Source: Actinoplanes regularis
GTDB taxonomy: Bacteria > Actinomycetota > Actinomycetes > Mycobacteriales > Micromonosporaceae
NCBI RefSeq assembly: GCF_900188005.1
Contig: NZ_FZNR01000010.1
Span: forward strand, 186,001-250,000
Direction of reading: 5' to 3'
DNA length: 64,000 nt
Shown here: positions 8,791 through 18,361 of the stretch, one piece after another
How positions within the stretch are numbered: position 1 is the first letter of the stretch
How the letters are laid out: every line of letters begins with the position of its first letter
Notes under the pieces: generated by a model
What the model was told of the DNA's origin: nothing
Database searches by the model: none
The model's input: the letters and a program-made list of their open reading frames with translations, nothing else
Position numbers and translations under genes: made by a program

Positions 8791-9589
8791 TGTGCACCTC
8801 TTCCTCGAGGATCCGCGCGACCTGCGCGCGGATCCGGGCGAACCCGGTGGAGCTGCGGGACTGGCTGGTACGCGGTCGCGGCAGGTCGACCTCGATGTGG
8901 TCCTTCACCCGGCCCGGCGACTGGGTCATCACCGCGATCCGGTCGGACAGGAAGATCGCCTCGTCGATCGAGTGGGTGACGAAGAGGACGGTCTTCCTGG
9001 TCCTGCCGGATTCCCAGATGCGCAGCAGTTCGCCCTGCAGGAACTCGCGGGTCTGCGCGTCCAGGGCGGCGAACGGCTCGTCGAAGACCAGGATCTCCGG
9101 CTCGTAGGCGAGGACCCGGGCGATCGCGACGCGCTGGCGCATGCCGCCGGAGAGCTGATGCGGCAGGCGGTTCGCGGCGGCGGACAGGCCGACGGTCCGT
9201 AGCACCTCGGCCGCCCGTTCGCGTCGTTCCGCTCGGGGCACGCCGCGGATCTTCAGGCCGGCCTCGACGTTCTTCTGCGCGGTCAGCCAGGGGAAGAGCG
9301 CGTAGCTCTGGAAGACCACGCCGACGTCGGAGTTGACCCCCTCCACGTGCCGGCCGTCGACCAGGACGTCGCCCCCGTCGTACGTCTCCAGCCCGGCCAG
9401 GATGTTGAGGAACGTCGACTTGCCGCAGCCGCTGGGCCCGAGCAGGGAGACGAACTCCCCGCTCCGCAGATCGAGATCGAAGTCTTCCAGCACGGTGTGG
9501 AAGCCACCGTCGGCATGCGCGTCCGGATAGATCTTGGCGACGTTCCTGGCCTCGATCTTCGCGGTCCGGTTGAGCACCTGTGCGCTCAT
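8771..9589 (-). CDS. ssuB: SsuB/TauB-type ABC transporter ATPase
   Basis: The 272-residue ATPase shows Walker A GPSGCGKST near residue 52, a Q-loop FQSYALFPWLT, the signature LSGGMRQR, Walker B ILVFDEPFAALD and a switch His in FVTHSID. This is the SsuB/TauB class that powers uptake of sulfonates and related compounds. It lies 7 bases after the binding-protein gene and overlaps the permease gene, so the three are translated together. Confidence 0.9.
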   Translation of the reverse strand: MSAQVLNRTAKIEARNVAKIYPDAHADGGFHTVLEDFDLDLRSGEFVSLLGPSGCGKSTFLNILAGLETYDGGDVLVDGRHVEGVNSDVGVVFQSYALFPWLTAQKNVEAGLKIRGVPRAERRERAAEVLRTVGLSAAANRLPHQLSGGMRQRVAIARVLAYEPEILVFDEPFAALDAQTREFLQGELLRIWESGRTRKTVLFVTHSIDEAIFLSDRIAVMTQSPGRVKDHIEVDLPRPRTSQSRSSTGFARIRAQVARILEEEVHIGNGDD

Positions 9590-9596
9590 CGGGCGC

Positions 9597-10727
9597 CTAC
9601 TTCCGGACCAGCGGGCTGTCGAGGATCCCGCTGTTCTGCTCGGCCTGGATGATCGACTTGTTGTCGGTCTGCGACTCGAGCAGATCGGCGGTCTTCGCGT
9701 ACGGGTTGTAGGCGTTTGTCGCCATCTCCTCGATCTTGACCTGACGCCAGGCGGGGGTGACCTCGCCGACCTCTTCGACCAGGTCCCACCACAGGTTCAG
9801 GCTGGCCTTGTCGAGCAGCGCGTTCGGCGCGTAGTGCCAGTTGGTGGTCTGCTCCACCGGGTAACCGGTGGTCTTGCCGGCGATCTCCGCCGACTCCTTC
9901 GGGTGCTCGTTGGCCCAGTTCGCCGTCTTCGCGATGATGCCGACGAACTCGCGCGCCGCCTCCGGATGCTGCTTGAGCCAGACGTTGCTGGCCTTGTACG
10001 GCGCCTGGCCGCCCAACTCGCCCCAGTCGTCGAAGGACGTCGCGATCTCGGTGAACTTGTCCTTCTGGCTCAGCAGCACGCCGACCAGCGGCGGATGGAA
10101 GACACCGAGCTCGATCTCGCCCTTCTCCAGCGCGGGCGCCACCAGCTCGGCCTTGAGCTCGACGAACTGAATCTTGTTCAGGTCCACGTCGTTCTTCTTC
10201 AGCAACCGCTTGATGACCAGGTCGGTGCAGCTGTTGACACCGGAGACGCCGACCCGGTGACCCTCCAGGGCCTTGAGGTTCTTCAGCGTGATGTTCGAGC
10301 CGGCCTTCACGAAGTACGCCATGTGTGGCTCCTCCGGCAGGTCGAGCATGCTGGAGGCGATCAGCGTGAAGCCCCTGACACCCTTCGAGTACGCGGTGAT
10401 GTTGTCGCTCTGCATGCCGGTCGCGATGTCCACTTTGTTCTGGTCGAGCAGCTGGGTCGCGGGCACCGTGGTCGCCGGGCCGACGTACTCCGGCCGGACC
10501 CCGGCGTTCTTCCAGTAGCCGAGCTCGTCCGCGATCCGGACCAGCGACAGCGCCGTGGGCGAGTTCGCGAACCGGAAGCTCACGTAGTCCTTGCCACCGC
10601 CCCCTGTGCCGCAGCCCGCCACCAGCGACGTGGCCACGACGACGGCGGCCACCGTCGCGGTCAGTCGCGGCACCCTTCCGACCAGGCGCTTTCGCTCTGA
10701 GGAGCGTGTTCCCGTACTGCCGCTCAT
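9597..10727 (-). CDS. ssuA: SsuA-type ABC substrate-binding lipoprotein
   Basis: A 376-residue lipoprotein with a long basic N-region, a hydrophobic core and lipobox LVAGC (Cys 39). The mature part is of the SsuA/NMT1 class, with SFRFANSPTALSLVRIADELGYWK at its start and a Val-Gly-Val-Ser-Gly-Val loop near residue 150 (HRVGVSGV). It would capture the imported organosulfur compound for the SsuBC pair. AGAGAGGA lies about 8 bases before the ATG. It is the first gene of the leftward operon and faces the divergent SsuD-like gene. Confidence 0.85.
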   Translation of the reverse strand: MSGSTGTRSSERKRLVGRVPRLTATVAAVVVATSLVAGCGTGGGGKDYVSFRFANSPTALSLVRIADELGYWKNAGVRPEYVGPATTVPATQLLDQNKVDIATGMQSDNITAYSKGVRGFTLIASSMLDLPEEPHMAYFVKAGSNITLKNLKALEGHRVGVSGVNSCTDLVIKRLLKKNDVDLNKIQFVELKAELVAPALEKGEIELGVFHPPLVGVLLSQKDKFTEIATSFDDWGELGGQAPYKASNVWLKQHPEAAREFVGIIAKTANWANEHPKESAEIAGKTTGYPVEQTTNWHYAPNALLDKASLNLWWDLVEEVGEVTPAWRQVKIEEMATNAYNPYAKTADLLESQTDNKSIIQAEQNSGILDSPLVRK

Positions 10728-10856
10728 GGCGGTGTTCCTCTCTCAAGGCCGACGTCCGATCAGTGTTGGGCGGCTGAAAGCGGCGGAACAACGCTGCCTG
10801 GCTTCACGAATCCGGTAGCTGAGCTTCAGGGTCCGAGCACACCTTGAAAAATCTCC

Positions 10857-10891
10857 GAATCTATGGATTAGCTATAGGGGAGGTATAGATT
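10857..10891. promoter_or_regulatory. AT-rich dyad between divergent sulfur operons
   Basis: AATCTAT at 10858-10864 and ATAGATT at 10885-10891 form an exact 7-bp inverted repeat. Nested inside, CTATA at 10872-10876 and TATAG at 10884-10888 form a second one. The stretch is strikingly AT-rich for this genome and lies 24 bases before the SsuD-like start and about 130 bases from the SsuA-like start. It probably combines promoter elements with a regulator operator. The regulator is not identified. Confidence 0.6.
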
Positions 10892-10915
10892 GGCACCGGC
10901 CGGGAGGACACACTG

Positions 10916-11962
10916 ATGGGTCTCGAATTCCTCTGGTACATCCCCAACCAGGACCGCCCAGGGCATCGCGGCGACAACGTGGTGAACGACCACAACAGCC
11001 TGGACACGCTGACCCGGCATGCCTTGGCCCTCGAGGAGCACGGCTGGGACGGTGCGCTGCTCGGGACCGGGTGGGGCCGCCCGGACACGTTCACCGTCGC
11101 CACCGCTCTCGCGGCGCGGACCACGACGTTCCAGCCGCTGATCGCGGCCCGGCCCGGGTACTGGCGGCCGGCGCACTTCGCGTCGGCGGCGGCGACCCTG
11201 CAACATCTCAGCGGCGGCCGCGTGCTGATCAACATCGTGTCCGGCAAGGACAACCTCGCCGCCTACGGCGACAGCGAGGGAGATCAGGCTCAGCGATACG
11301 GCCGGACCCGCGAGTTCCTGCGCATCGTGCGCAAACTCTGGGCCGAGGAGAACGTCACCTACCACGGTGAACACTTCCGGGTGACCGGGTCGACCGTGGT
11401 GCCGCGACTGGCCGAGCCGCCACGGCTGTACTTCGGCGGCGCCTCCGAGGCCGCCGAGCGGGTCTCCGCCACCGAGGCCGACGTGCAGCTGTTCTGGGGC
11501 GAGCCGCTCGCGGGCGTACAGGAGCGGATCGAACGTCTCAAGAGGCTCAGCGCCGAGCTGGGCCGTGAACATCAGCCACTGGAATTCGGTCTGCGCATCA
11601 CCACGCTGGTCCGCGACACCACCGAGCTGGCCTGGGCCGACGCCGAGGCGAAGGTCGCCGAGATGGCGCGCGGCGCCAAGCTCGACCCGAACCGGCACCC
11701 GGCGGTCGGTCAGCAGCGGCTGCTCGACCTGGCCGCCCGGGGTGACGTGCTGGACGACAACCTCTACACCGCGCCCGGCCGCTTCGGTGGCGGCGGTGCC
11801 GGCACCACCTGGCTGGTCGGCTCCGCGCAGGACGTGGCCAAGTCACTGCGGAAATACCAGGACCTGGGGATCACCCACTTCGTCCTCTCCGACACCCCGT
11901 ACCTGCCGGAGATCGAGCGGCAGGGCAGACAACTGCTGCCGCTGCTGCGGGCCGGCGCCTGA
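10916..11962 (+). CDS. ssuD: SsuD-like FMNH2-dependent alkanesulfonate monooxygenase
   Basis: The 348-residue protein is a luciferase-like TIM barrel of the SsuD type: LEFLWYIPNQ at the start, GWDGALLGTG around residue 45, ARPGYWRPAHFASAAATLQHLSGGR around residues 78-102, NIVSGKDN, and GRFGGGGAGTTWLVGS in the mobile C-terminal loop. SsuD cleaves alkanesulfonates to aldehyde and sulfite using FMNH2 from a partner reductase; no such reductase gene is visible here. GGGAGG precedes the ATG by 8 bases. It leads the rightward sulfur operon. Confidence 0.87.
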   Translation: MGLEFLWYIPNQDRPGHRGDNVVNDHNSLDTLTRHALALEEHGWDGALLGTGWGRPDTFTVATALAARTTTFQPLIAARPGYWRPAHFASAAATLQHLSGGRVLINIVSGKDNLAAYGDSEGDQAQRYGRTREFLRIVRKLWAEENVTYHGEHFRVTGSTVVPRLAEPPRLYFGGASEAAERVSATEADVQLFWGEPLAGVQERIERLKRLSAELGREHQPLEFGLRITTLVRDTTELAWADAEAKVAEMARGAKLDPNRHPAVGQQRLLDLAARGDVLDDNLYTAPGRFGGGGAGTTWLVGSAQDVAKSLRKYQDLGITHFVLSDTPYLPEIERQGRQLLPLLRAGA

Positions 11963-11995
11963 CCTTCCCCCACCTTTCAAGCTCGGGAGACAACC

Positions 11996-13714
11996 GTGTC
12001 CGACCTTCGCAGCTCCATCGAGAACGCCGAATCAGGCCGCCGGCGATGGCCGTGGATAGCCGGCGGCGCCGTGCTCGCGGTCCTGCTCGCCGCCGGCATC
12101 ACGGTCGCCCTCGCCCGCGGTGACTCCGGCGCCAAGGCCGCCGGTGACGGGTCGCCGGCCCGCGGTGGCACGCTCCAGTTCGCCCTGATCGACTATCAGC
12201 GCAGCCCGGACCCGCAGTGGGGCACCAACTACGCCGAGTCGCTGATCGGCAACAACGTCACCGACAAACTGACCTGGCAGGACCCGGACACCGGCGAGAT
12301 CACCCCGTGGCTCGCCGAATCCTGGGAGTACAACGCCGACCTCACCGAGTTCACCTTCCACCTGCGCAAGGACGTGACGTTCAGCGACGGGACGCGGTTT
12401 GACTCCGCGGCGGTCAAGGCCAACTTCGACCAGTACGTGCACGGCGACCAGAAGCTCGGCATCAACCCGAACGGCGCGGTCCTGCTCTCGGGCTACGTCG
12501 AGACCCGGACCCCGGACGACTGGACCGCCGTGGTCCGCTTCGCCAAGCCGCTCGCCAGCTTCCTGCAGGCCTCCTCGTTCACCGCGAACGCTCAGCCGGG
12601 CTTCCTCTCGCTCGCCACCCTCAAGCTCAGCGCCGAGCAGCGGACCGACGCCACCAAGGTGATCGGCACCGGCCCGTTCGTCTACGAGTCGTGGGAGGAG
12701 CAGGTCAAGACGGTCCTGGTCAAGCGCAAGGGTTACAACTGGGCGCCGCCGGCGCTACGGCACCAGGGCGAGGCGTACCTGGACAGGATCGTGTTCAACA
12801 CGATCCCGGAGGCCAGCGTCCGGACCGGCTCGCTGGCCTCCGGGACCATCGACGCCACCCTGGACGTCGGCACCACCGACGAGGAGCCCCTGCGGGCGAA
12901 GGGCTTCAAGATCATTCATCGCAGCGTCTCCGGCACCGCGATCTACTTCAACTTCAACTCGCGGCTCTTCCCGACCAACGACATCGCGGTCCGCAAGGCC
13001 ATCCAGCTCGGCTGGAACCGCGAATCGATCGAGAAGACGGTGCTCACCGACTCGTACTCGATCGCGACCTCGGTGCTCAACAAGTCGGTGCGGGGCTATG
13101 TGGACTACAGCGGCTCGGTGCTCAAGTACGACCCCGAGCAGGCGAAGAAGCTGCTCGACGACGCCGGGTGGAAGCTGGGAGCGGACGGCATCCGGGTCAA
13201 GGACGGCAAGCGGCTCGAGGTCAAGCTGCTCGGCATCAGCAACCTGGTGGTCAACAAGCCTGCGTACGAGTCGGTCCAGCAGGACCTGCGGAAGATCGGC
13301 ATCGATCTGCAGCTGACCGTCGTGCCGATCCCGGACTACTCGGCGCAGGTCGCCAAGGCCAAGACGGACTGGAACGTCACCGCGGCCAACCGGTCCCGCA
13401 ACGACCCGGCGGCGCTGAACCTGGTCTACAACCCGAAGCTCGGCAACTCCAGCTTCCTGGACGCGAACTCCACCGGCGTCGACGTGAACGAGGTCACCAC
13501 GGCCCTCGACAGCCTCGAGACGACTCTCGACCCGGCCGAGCGCGACGCCTACGCCAAGACCGCCCAGGACCTGCTGGTGGAGAAGTACGCCCTGGTCAAC
13601 CCGATCTACAACCCGTCGCAGGTGATCGCCCACGCGGACCACGTGCACGGGATCGTCTTCGACGCGCAGTCGCGCAACCACTTCGTGAACGCCTGGAAGA
13701 GCAACGGCAAGTGA
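11996..13714 (+). CDS. DppA/OppA-type ABC substrate-binding protein (SBP_bac_5)
   Basis: This 572-residue protein starts at a GTG preceded by CGGGAGA. Residues about 18-41 are a hydrophobic signal or anchor segment without a lipobox Cys, so it may be secreted or stay N-terminally anchored. The mature part is a family-5 extracellular binding protein (LAESWEYNADLTEFTFHLRKDV and later KAIQLGWNRESIEKTV). Such proteins bind peptides, nickel or glutathione-like compounds; here the substrate is probably an organosulfur molecule. The permease start overlaps its stop by GTGA. Confidence 0.85.
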   Translation: MSDLRSSIENAESGRRRWPWIAGGAVLAVLLAAGITVALARGDSGAKAAGDGSPARGGTLQFALIDYQRSPDPQWGTNYAESLIGNNVTDKLTWQDPDTGEITPWLAESWEYNADLTEFTFHLRKDVTFSDGTRFDSAAVKANFDQYVHGDQKLGINPNGAVLLSGYVETRTPDDWTAVVRFAKPLASFLQASSFTANAQPGFLSLATLKLSAEQRTDATKVIGTGPFVYESWEEQVKTVLVKRKGYNWAPPALRHQGEAYLDRIVFNTIPEASVRTGSLASGTIDATLDVGTTDEEPLRAKGFKIIHRSVSGTAIYFNFNSRLFPTNDIAVRKAIQLGWNRESIEKTVLTDSYSIATSVLNKSVRGYVDYSGSVLKYDPEQAKKLLDDAGWKLGADGIRVKDGKRLEVKLLGISNLVVNKPAYESVQQDLRKIGIDLQLTVVPIPDYSAQVAKAKTDWNVTAANRSRNDPAALNLVYNPKLGNSSFLDANSTGVDVNEVTTALDSLETTLDPAERDAYAKTAQDLLVEKYALVNPIYNPSQVIAHADHVHGIVFDAQSRNHFVNAWKSNGK

Positions 13715-14673
13715 CTCCCGTGCTGCACTACATCGCCCTGAAGACCGGCCGGGCCCTGTTCGTGGTCTGGGCCGCCTTCACGGTCACCTTCGTCCTGCTC
13801 TTCGTCCTGCCGGCCAACCCGGTCGACCTGCTCTTCGACCCGGCCGAGCTGAACGCCATCCCACCCGAGGTCAAGGCACAGGTCGCCGACAACTACGGCT
13901 TCAACGAGCCGGTCGTGCTGCAGTATCTCGACCGGCTCGGGCACGCGCTGACCGGTGACTTCGGCAACTCGGTCCAATCCGGCAAGCCGGTGGTCGGCGC
14001 CGTCCTCGACGTACTGCCGAGCACCCTGGCCCTGGCCGCCGGGGCGCTGGCGCTGGCCGTACTCATCGCCTTCGGCATCGCGCTGGTGGCGACCGCGACC
14101 CGGCGGGCCTGGCTGCGCAACCTGGTCGAGACCCTGCCCTCGGGCGCCGTGTCGGTGCCGGTGTTCCTCTCCGGCGTCCTGATGCTGCAGATCTTCTCGT
14201 TCCAGCTGGGCTGGTTCCCGTCCTTCGGCGACCAGGGCTGGCGCAGCCTCGTCCTGCCGCTGGTCACCCTGGCCATTCCGGTCGCCGGACCGATCGCGCA
14301 GCTGCTGGTGCGCAGCTTCGCCGGTGAGTTCCACTCCGGGTACGTCACGACCAGCTGGGCCAAGGGCGCGACCCGCGGCCGGATCATCGTCGGGGACGTC
14401 TTGCGCAACGCCGCCCTGCCGGCACTCACCATCGCCGGCGTCACGTTCGGCAACCTGATCGCCGGCGCGGTGATCACCGAGACCGTCTTCGCCCGCAAAG
14501 GCGTCGGCCGGATGACCCAGACCGCGATCAACACCCTCGACCTTCCGCTGGTCGCCGGCATCGTGGTCCTCGTCGCGGTGAGCTTCGCCGTGATCAACCT
14601 GGCTGTCGATCTGATCTTTCCGGTGCTCGACCCGCGCCTGCGGGCCACGCTCACGGCGGGAAATCCCGGATGA
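13711..14673 (+). CDS. DppB-type ABC transporter permease
   Basis: About 320 residues. The start is a GTG that overlaps the previous stop as GTGA; a longer in-frame ORF reaching back to 12691 lies inside the binding-protein gene and is an artefact. Six membrane segments are predicted. The DppB/OppB hallmarks are present: an early FVLPANPVDLL loop, an NYGFNEPVVLQYLDRLGHALTGDFGNS region, and a C-terminal EAA-like loop with GNLIAGAVITETVFARKGVG. It pairs with the DppC-type gene that overlaps its end. Confidence 0.87.
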   Translation: MTPVLHYIALKTGRALFVVWAAFTVTFVLLFVLPANPVDLLFDPAELNAIPPEVKAQVADNYGFNEPVVLQYLDRLGHALTGDFGNSVQSGKPVVGAVLDVLPSTLALAAGALALAVLIAFGIALVATATRRAWLRNLVETLPSGAVSVPVFLSGVLMLQIFSFQLGWFPSFGDQGWRSLVLPLVTLAIPVAGPIAQLLVRSFAGEFHSGYVTTSWAKGATRGRIIVGDVLRNAALPALTIAGVTFGNLIAGAVITETVFARKGVGRMTQTAINTLDLPLVAGIVVLVAVSFAVINLAVDLIFPVLDPRLRATLTAGNPG

Positions 14674-15488
14674 CCGCGTTCGCCTCGGGCTGGGCCCGGC
14701 GGCCGGTTCTCGTCGTCGCCTGGCTCGTGGTGCTGGTCGCGATCGGCTGGGCGGTCGCCCCACACCTGTTCACCTCGTACAGCCCGTTCACCGGGGACCC
14801 CTCGGCGAGCTTCGCCCCGCCCGGCGCGGAGCACTGGTTCGGCACCGACCGGCTGGGCCGCGACCTGTTCGCGCGCAGTGTCTACGGCGCCCGGACCACC
14901 CTTACCGCCACCCTGCTCGCGGTGCTAATCGCGTTCGGGCTCGGCGCGGTGGTCGGGCTGATCGCCGGCTTCGCCGGCGGGCTCGCCGACACCGCGATCA
15001 TGCGGGTGGTCGACGTCTTCCTGGCGATCCCGAGCCTGCTGCTGGCCATGGTGGTGGTCTCGGTGCTCGGCTACTCGACCAACAACATCGCCCTGGCCGT
15101 CGGGATCTCCTCGATCGCCTCGTTCGCCCGGGTGATGCGGGCCCAGGTGCTGACGGTGGTCAACCAGGACTACGTCAAGGCGGCGTACGGCCTCGGCGTC
15201 GGCCGCCTCGGGGTGATGACCCGGCACGTCGTGCCGAACTCGCTCAGCGCGGTGATCGCGCTCGCCGCCCTGGAGGTCGGGACCGGCGTGCTCGCGGTCG
15301 CGTCGCTCGGCTTCCTCGGGTACGGCGCGCCGCCACCCCAACCGGAGTGGGGGCTGCTGGTCGCCGAGGGGCGGGACTACGTGGCCGTGCACCCGTACGC
15401 CTCGATCCTGCCCGGCCTGGCCCTCGCGGCCGTGGTCATCGCCACCCATCGCATCAGCACCTCGTTCCGGAAGGAGAACCACCGATGA
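14670..15488 (+). CDS. DppC-type ABC transporter permease
   Basis: A 272-residue permease that starts in a 4-bp ATGA overlap with the DppB-type gene. The HWFGTDRLGRDLFARSVYGAR motif after the first helix is diagnostic for DppC/OppC proteins, and the EAA loop (YVKAAYGLGVGRLGVMTRHVVPNSL, about residues 170-194) is intact. It forms the channel heterodimer with DppB. Confidence 0.88.
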   Translation: MTAFASGWARRPVLVVAWLVVLVAIGWAVAPHLFTSYSPFTGDPSASFAPPGAEHWFGTDRLGRDLFARSVYGARTTLTATLLAVLIAFGLGAVVGLIAGFAGGLADTAIMRVVDVFLAIPSLLLAMVVVSVLGYSTNNIALAVGISSIASFARVMRAQVLTVVNQDYVKAAYGLGVGRLGVMTRHVVPNSLSAVIALAALEVGTGVLAVASLGFLGYGAPPPQPEWGLLVAEGRDYVAVHPYASILPGLALAAVVIATHRISTSFRKENHR

Positions 15489-17143
15489 CCTCGCCCCCGG
15501 TGAACGCGGAGACACCGGCGAGCACCGAAGCACCCCCGGTGAGCGACCCGTTGCTGCGGATCAGGGGCCTCGCCGTCGACTACCGGACCGGGCGCGAGTG
15601 GACACCCGCGGTCCGCGGCGTCGACCTGCACGTCGAGCCCGGTGAGTTCGTCTCGCTGGTCGGCGAGTCCGGCTCCGGCAAGACCACCCTGATCCAGGGC
15701 GCGCTCGGGCTGCTGCCGGCGGCGGCCCGGATCCGGTCCGGCTCCATCGCCTACTCCGACGTGGACGTCACCGGCTGGAACGACCGGCGGATGGCCCTGG
15801 TCCGCGGCAACTACGTGGGCTTCATCCCGCAGGACCCGAACACCTCGCTCAACCCGGTGAAACGGGTCGGGCAGCAGGTGATCGAGGCGGTCCGGTTCAA
15901 CCGGCCCCGGGGCACGCCCGCCGCGAGGTACCGGGAGGCCGCGCTGGAGAGCCTGCGCACCGCCGGGCTCACCGACACCGAGCGGGTGTTCCACCAGTAC
16001 CCGCACGAACTGAGCGGCGGCATGAAGCAGCGCGCCCTGATCGCCATCGCGCTGGCCGGCCGACCCAGGATCATCGTGGCCGACGAGCCGACCAGCGCGC
16101 TGGACGTCACCGTCCAGAAGCGGATCCTCGACCATCTGGTGCGGCTGCGCGCGGAGCTGGGCATCGGCATCCTGCTGGTCACCCACGATCTCGGGATCGC
16201 CCTCGAACGCTCCGACCGGATCCTGGTCATGCGGCGCGGCGAGATCGTCGAGGAGGGCCCGGTCGAGCGGGTGGTGGCCGGCGCCACCAGCGAATACACC
16301 CGCCGGTTGCTCGATGCGGCGCCGTCGCGGCACGCCGGGCGCCTGACCGCCGATTCCGCCGTACGACCTCAGCCGCGTCCCGGCGCGGTGGCGTTGCGCG
16401 CGGAAGGGCTGAGCAAGACGTACCGGCTGCGCAACCGCGCCGTGCTGCGTGCCCTGGACACCGCGGACCTGACCGTCCGGGAGGGGACGACGCACGCGAT
16501 CGTCGGCGAGTCCGGTGCCGGCAAGTCGACCCTGGCCGGAATCCTGGCGGGCTTCGTCGCCGCCGACCACGGAACCGTGCACCTGGGCGAGCGGCGGCTG
16601 ACCGGGCTACCCCGCAAAAGGCTGCGTGAGCTGCGCAAGGACCTGCAATTCGTGTTCCAGAACCCGTTCACGTCACTGGACCCGCGATTCACCGTGCGCA
16701 GGTTGATCGCGGAACCACTGCGTGCCTTCGGGCTGCCCGCCGGCGATCGGGTGACCGAACTGCTCGCCGCCGTCGCGCTCGACGGGTCCTACCTGGACCG
16801 GCTGCCCAGCCAGCTCTCCGGCGGCCAGCGGCAGCGGGTCGCGATCGCCCGCGCCCTCGCCCTCGCCCCACGGGTGCTCATCCTGGACGAGGCGGTCAGC
16901 GCCCTCGACGTGTCGGTGCAGGCCCAGATCCTCCGGCTGCTGGTCGACCTGCAGGCCGAACGCGGCCTCAGCTACGTGTTCGTCACCCACGACCTGGGCG
17001 TGGTCCGGTTGATCGCCGACGACGTGACGGTGATGAGGAGCGGCGCCGTGGTCGAGACCGGCCCCGCCGAGCAGATCCTCACCGCGCCCCGGCACGAGTA
17101 CACCCGGCAGTTGCTGGACGCGGTCCCCGGCGCCCTGGTCTAA
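15485..17143 (+). CDS. Fused DppD-DppF ABC ATPase
   Basis: The 552-residue protein carries two complete ATPase domains, so both nucleotide-binding subunits are on one chain. The first has Walker A GESGSGKTT, signature LSGGMKQR and Walker B IIVADEPTSALD; the second has GESGAGKST, LSGGQRQR and VLILDEAVSALD. Each ends with the TSEYTRRLLDA or RHEYTRQLLDA tail of oligopeptide-type ATPases. The ATG overlaps the DppC stop (ATGA). All active-site motifs are present, so the importer looks functional. Confidence 0.9.
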   Translation: MTSPPVNAETPASTEAPPVSDPLLRIRGLAVDYRTGREWTPAVRGVDLHVEPGEFVSLVGESGSGKTTLIQGALGLLPAAARIRSGSIAYSDVDVTGWNDRRMALVRGNYVGFIPQDPNTSLNPVKRVGQQVIEAVRFNRPRGTPAARYREAALESLRTAGLTDTERVFHQYPHELSGGMKQRALIAIALAGRPRIIVADEPTSALDVTVQKRILDHLVRLRAELGIGILLVTHDLGIALERSDRILVMRRGEIVEEGPVERVVAGATSEYTRRLLDAAPSRHAGRLTADSAVRPQPRPGAVALRAEGLSKTYRLRNRAVLRALDTADLTVREGTTHAIVGESGAGKSTLAGILAGFVAADHGTVHLGERRLTGLPRKRLRELRKDLQFVFQNPFTSLDPRFTVRRLIAEPLRAFGLPAGDRVTELLAAVALDGSYLDRLPSQLSGGQRQRVAIARALALAPRVLILDEAVSALDVSVQAQILRLLVDLQAERGLSYVFVTHDLGVVRLIADDVTVMRSGAVVETGPAEQILTAPRHEYTRQLLDAVPGALV

Positions 17144-17152
17144 GGAGCGAAC

Positions 17153-18361
17153 TTGCTGCATCTGAACGTCAACATCCTCAACGCCGGTGTCTTCGGCGGA
17201 TCGTGGCGCTTCCCGGGGACCGACGGCACGGCGAGCTACCGGATCGAGCACTACACCGAGATCGCCCGCAAGGCGGAGGCGGCGAAGCTGGACGCGGTCT
17301 TCCTCGCCGACGGGCCGGTGCTCGACCCGAGCATCCGGCACCGGCCCGGCAACAACCTGGAGCCGACCACGGTGCTGGCCCGGATCGCCGCGCGGACCGA
17401 GCGGATCGGGCTGATCGGGACACTGTCGTCGACCTACAACGATCCGGTCGAGCTGGCCCGCCGCCTCGGCGACCTGGACCAGGTCTCGGGCGGCCGGTTC
17501 GGCTGGAACGTGGTCACCACGGCCGGCGCGGCGGCCGCCCGCAACTTCGGCCACGACGTGGAGCCGGAACACGCCTGGCGCTACGAGCGGGCGGCCCGCT
17601 TCACCGCTCAGGTGGTGGCGACCTGGGAGGAGCGTTCCGGCCTGCGCTCGCCGCAGGGCCGGCCGGTGGTGGTGCAGGCCGGCGGCTCCACCGATGGGCG
17701 GCGGCTGGCCGCCCGGGTCGGGGAGGTGATCTTCTCCGCCGACCAGGATCTCGACCACGCGCGGGCGTTCCGCCGGGAGATCCGCGCCGGGGCGGCCGCG
17801 CTCGGGCGTGATCCCGCCGAGGTCGTGGTGCTGCCCGGGCTCTCCACGGTGGTGGGCGGCACCGAGGCCGAGGCGAAGACCCGGCGGGAACTGCTCGACG
17901 AACTGCTGCCGCCGGCGTACGCCCGCGGCCGGCTGGCCGGGCAGCTCGGCATCTCGCTCGACGGGCTCTCCGACGACGAGCCGATCCCCGCGGGCCTGCT
18001 CGTCGACCCGGACGAGGCCGGTGGATCGCAAACGTTCTACCGGGTGGTGAAGCAGATCATCGACCGGGAGCGGCCGACCCTCGGCCGGCTGCTGAAACGG
18101 CTCTCCGGCGGGGGCGGGCACCGGATCGTGGCCGGCACGCCCGAGCAGATCGCCGACGACATCGAGACCTGGTTCCGCGCCGGTGCCGCGGACGGCTTCA
18201 ACGTGATGCCGGACGTGCTGCCGTCCGGCTTCGACGACTTCGCCGACCACGTCGTGCCCGAACTGCAGCGCCGTGGACTGTTCCGCACCGAGTACGAGGG
18301 GACGACCCTGCGCGCCCACCTCGGTCTCGGCCTTCCCGCCGTACCGGAGGTAACTCAATGA
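17153..18361 (+). CDS. NtaA/SnaA/DszA-family flavin monooxygenase
   Basis: A 402-residue luciferase-like monooxygenase beginning at a TTG codon with AAGGAG 6 bases upstream. The DszA/NtaA pattern is clear: FGGSWRFPGTDG near the start, VFLADGP, NNLEPTTVLARIAARTERIGL, TLSSTYNDPVELARRLGDLDQVSGGRFGWNVVTT, and the GFNVMPD/VPELQRRGLF C-terminus. DszA opens dibenzothiophene sulfone; NtaA oxidises nitrilotriacetate. Given the sulfur context a sulfone or sulfonate substrate is likely. Its stop overlaps the first codon of the 18358 repeat. Confidence 0.87.
   Translation: MLHLNVNILNAGVFGGSWRFPGTDGTASYRIEHYTEIARKAEAAKLDAVFLADGPVLDPSIRHRPGNNLEPTTVLARIAARTERIGLIGTLSSTYNDPVELARRLGDLDQVSGGRFGWNVVTTAGAAAARNFGHDVEPEHAWRYERAARFTAQVVATWEERSGLRSPQGRPVVVQAGGSTDGRRLAARVGEVIFSADQDLDHARAFRREIRAGAAALGRDPAEVVVLPGLSTVVGGTEAEAKTRRELLDELLPPAYARGRLAGQLGISLDGLSDDEPIPAGLLVDPDEAGGSQTFYRVVKQIIDRERPTLGRLLKRLSGGGGHRIVAGTPEQIADDIETWFRAGAADGFNVMPDVLPSGFDDFADHVVPELQRRGLFRTEYEGTTLRAHLGLGLPAVPEVTQ

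Noticed and set aside
10728..10856. A riboswitch in the SsuA-type leader.
   Set aside because: I could not fit the sequence to a known SAM or related riboswitch fold by eye.
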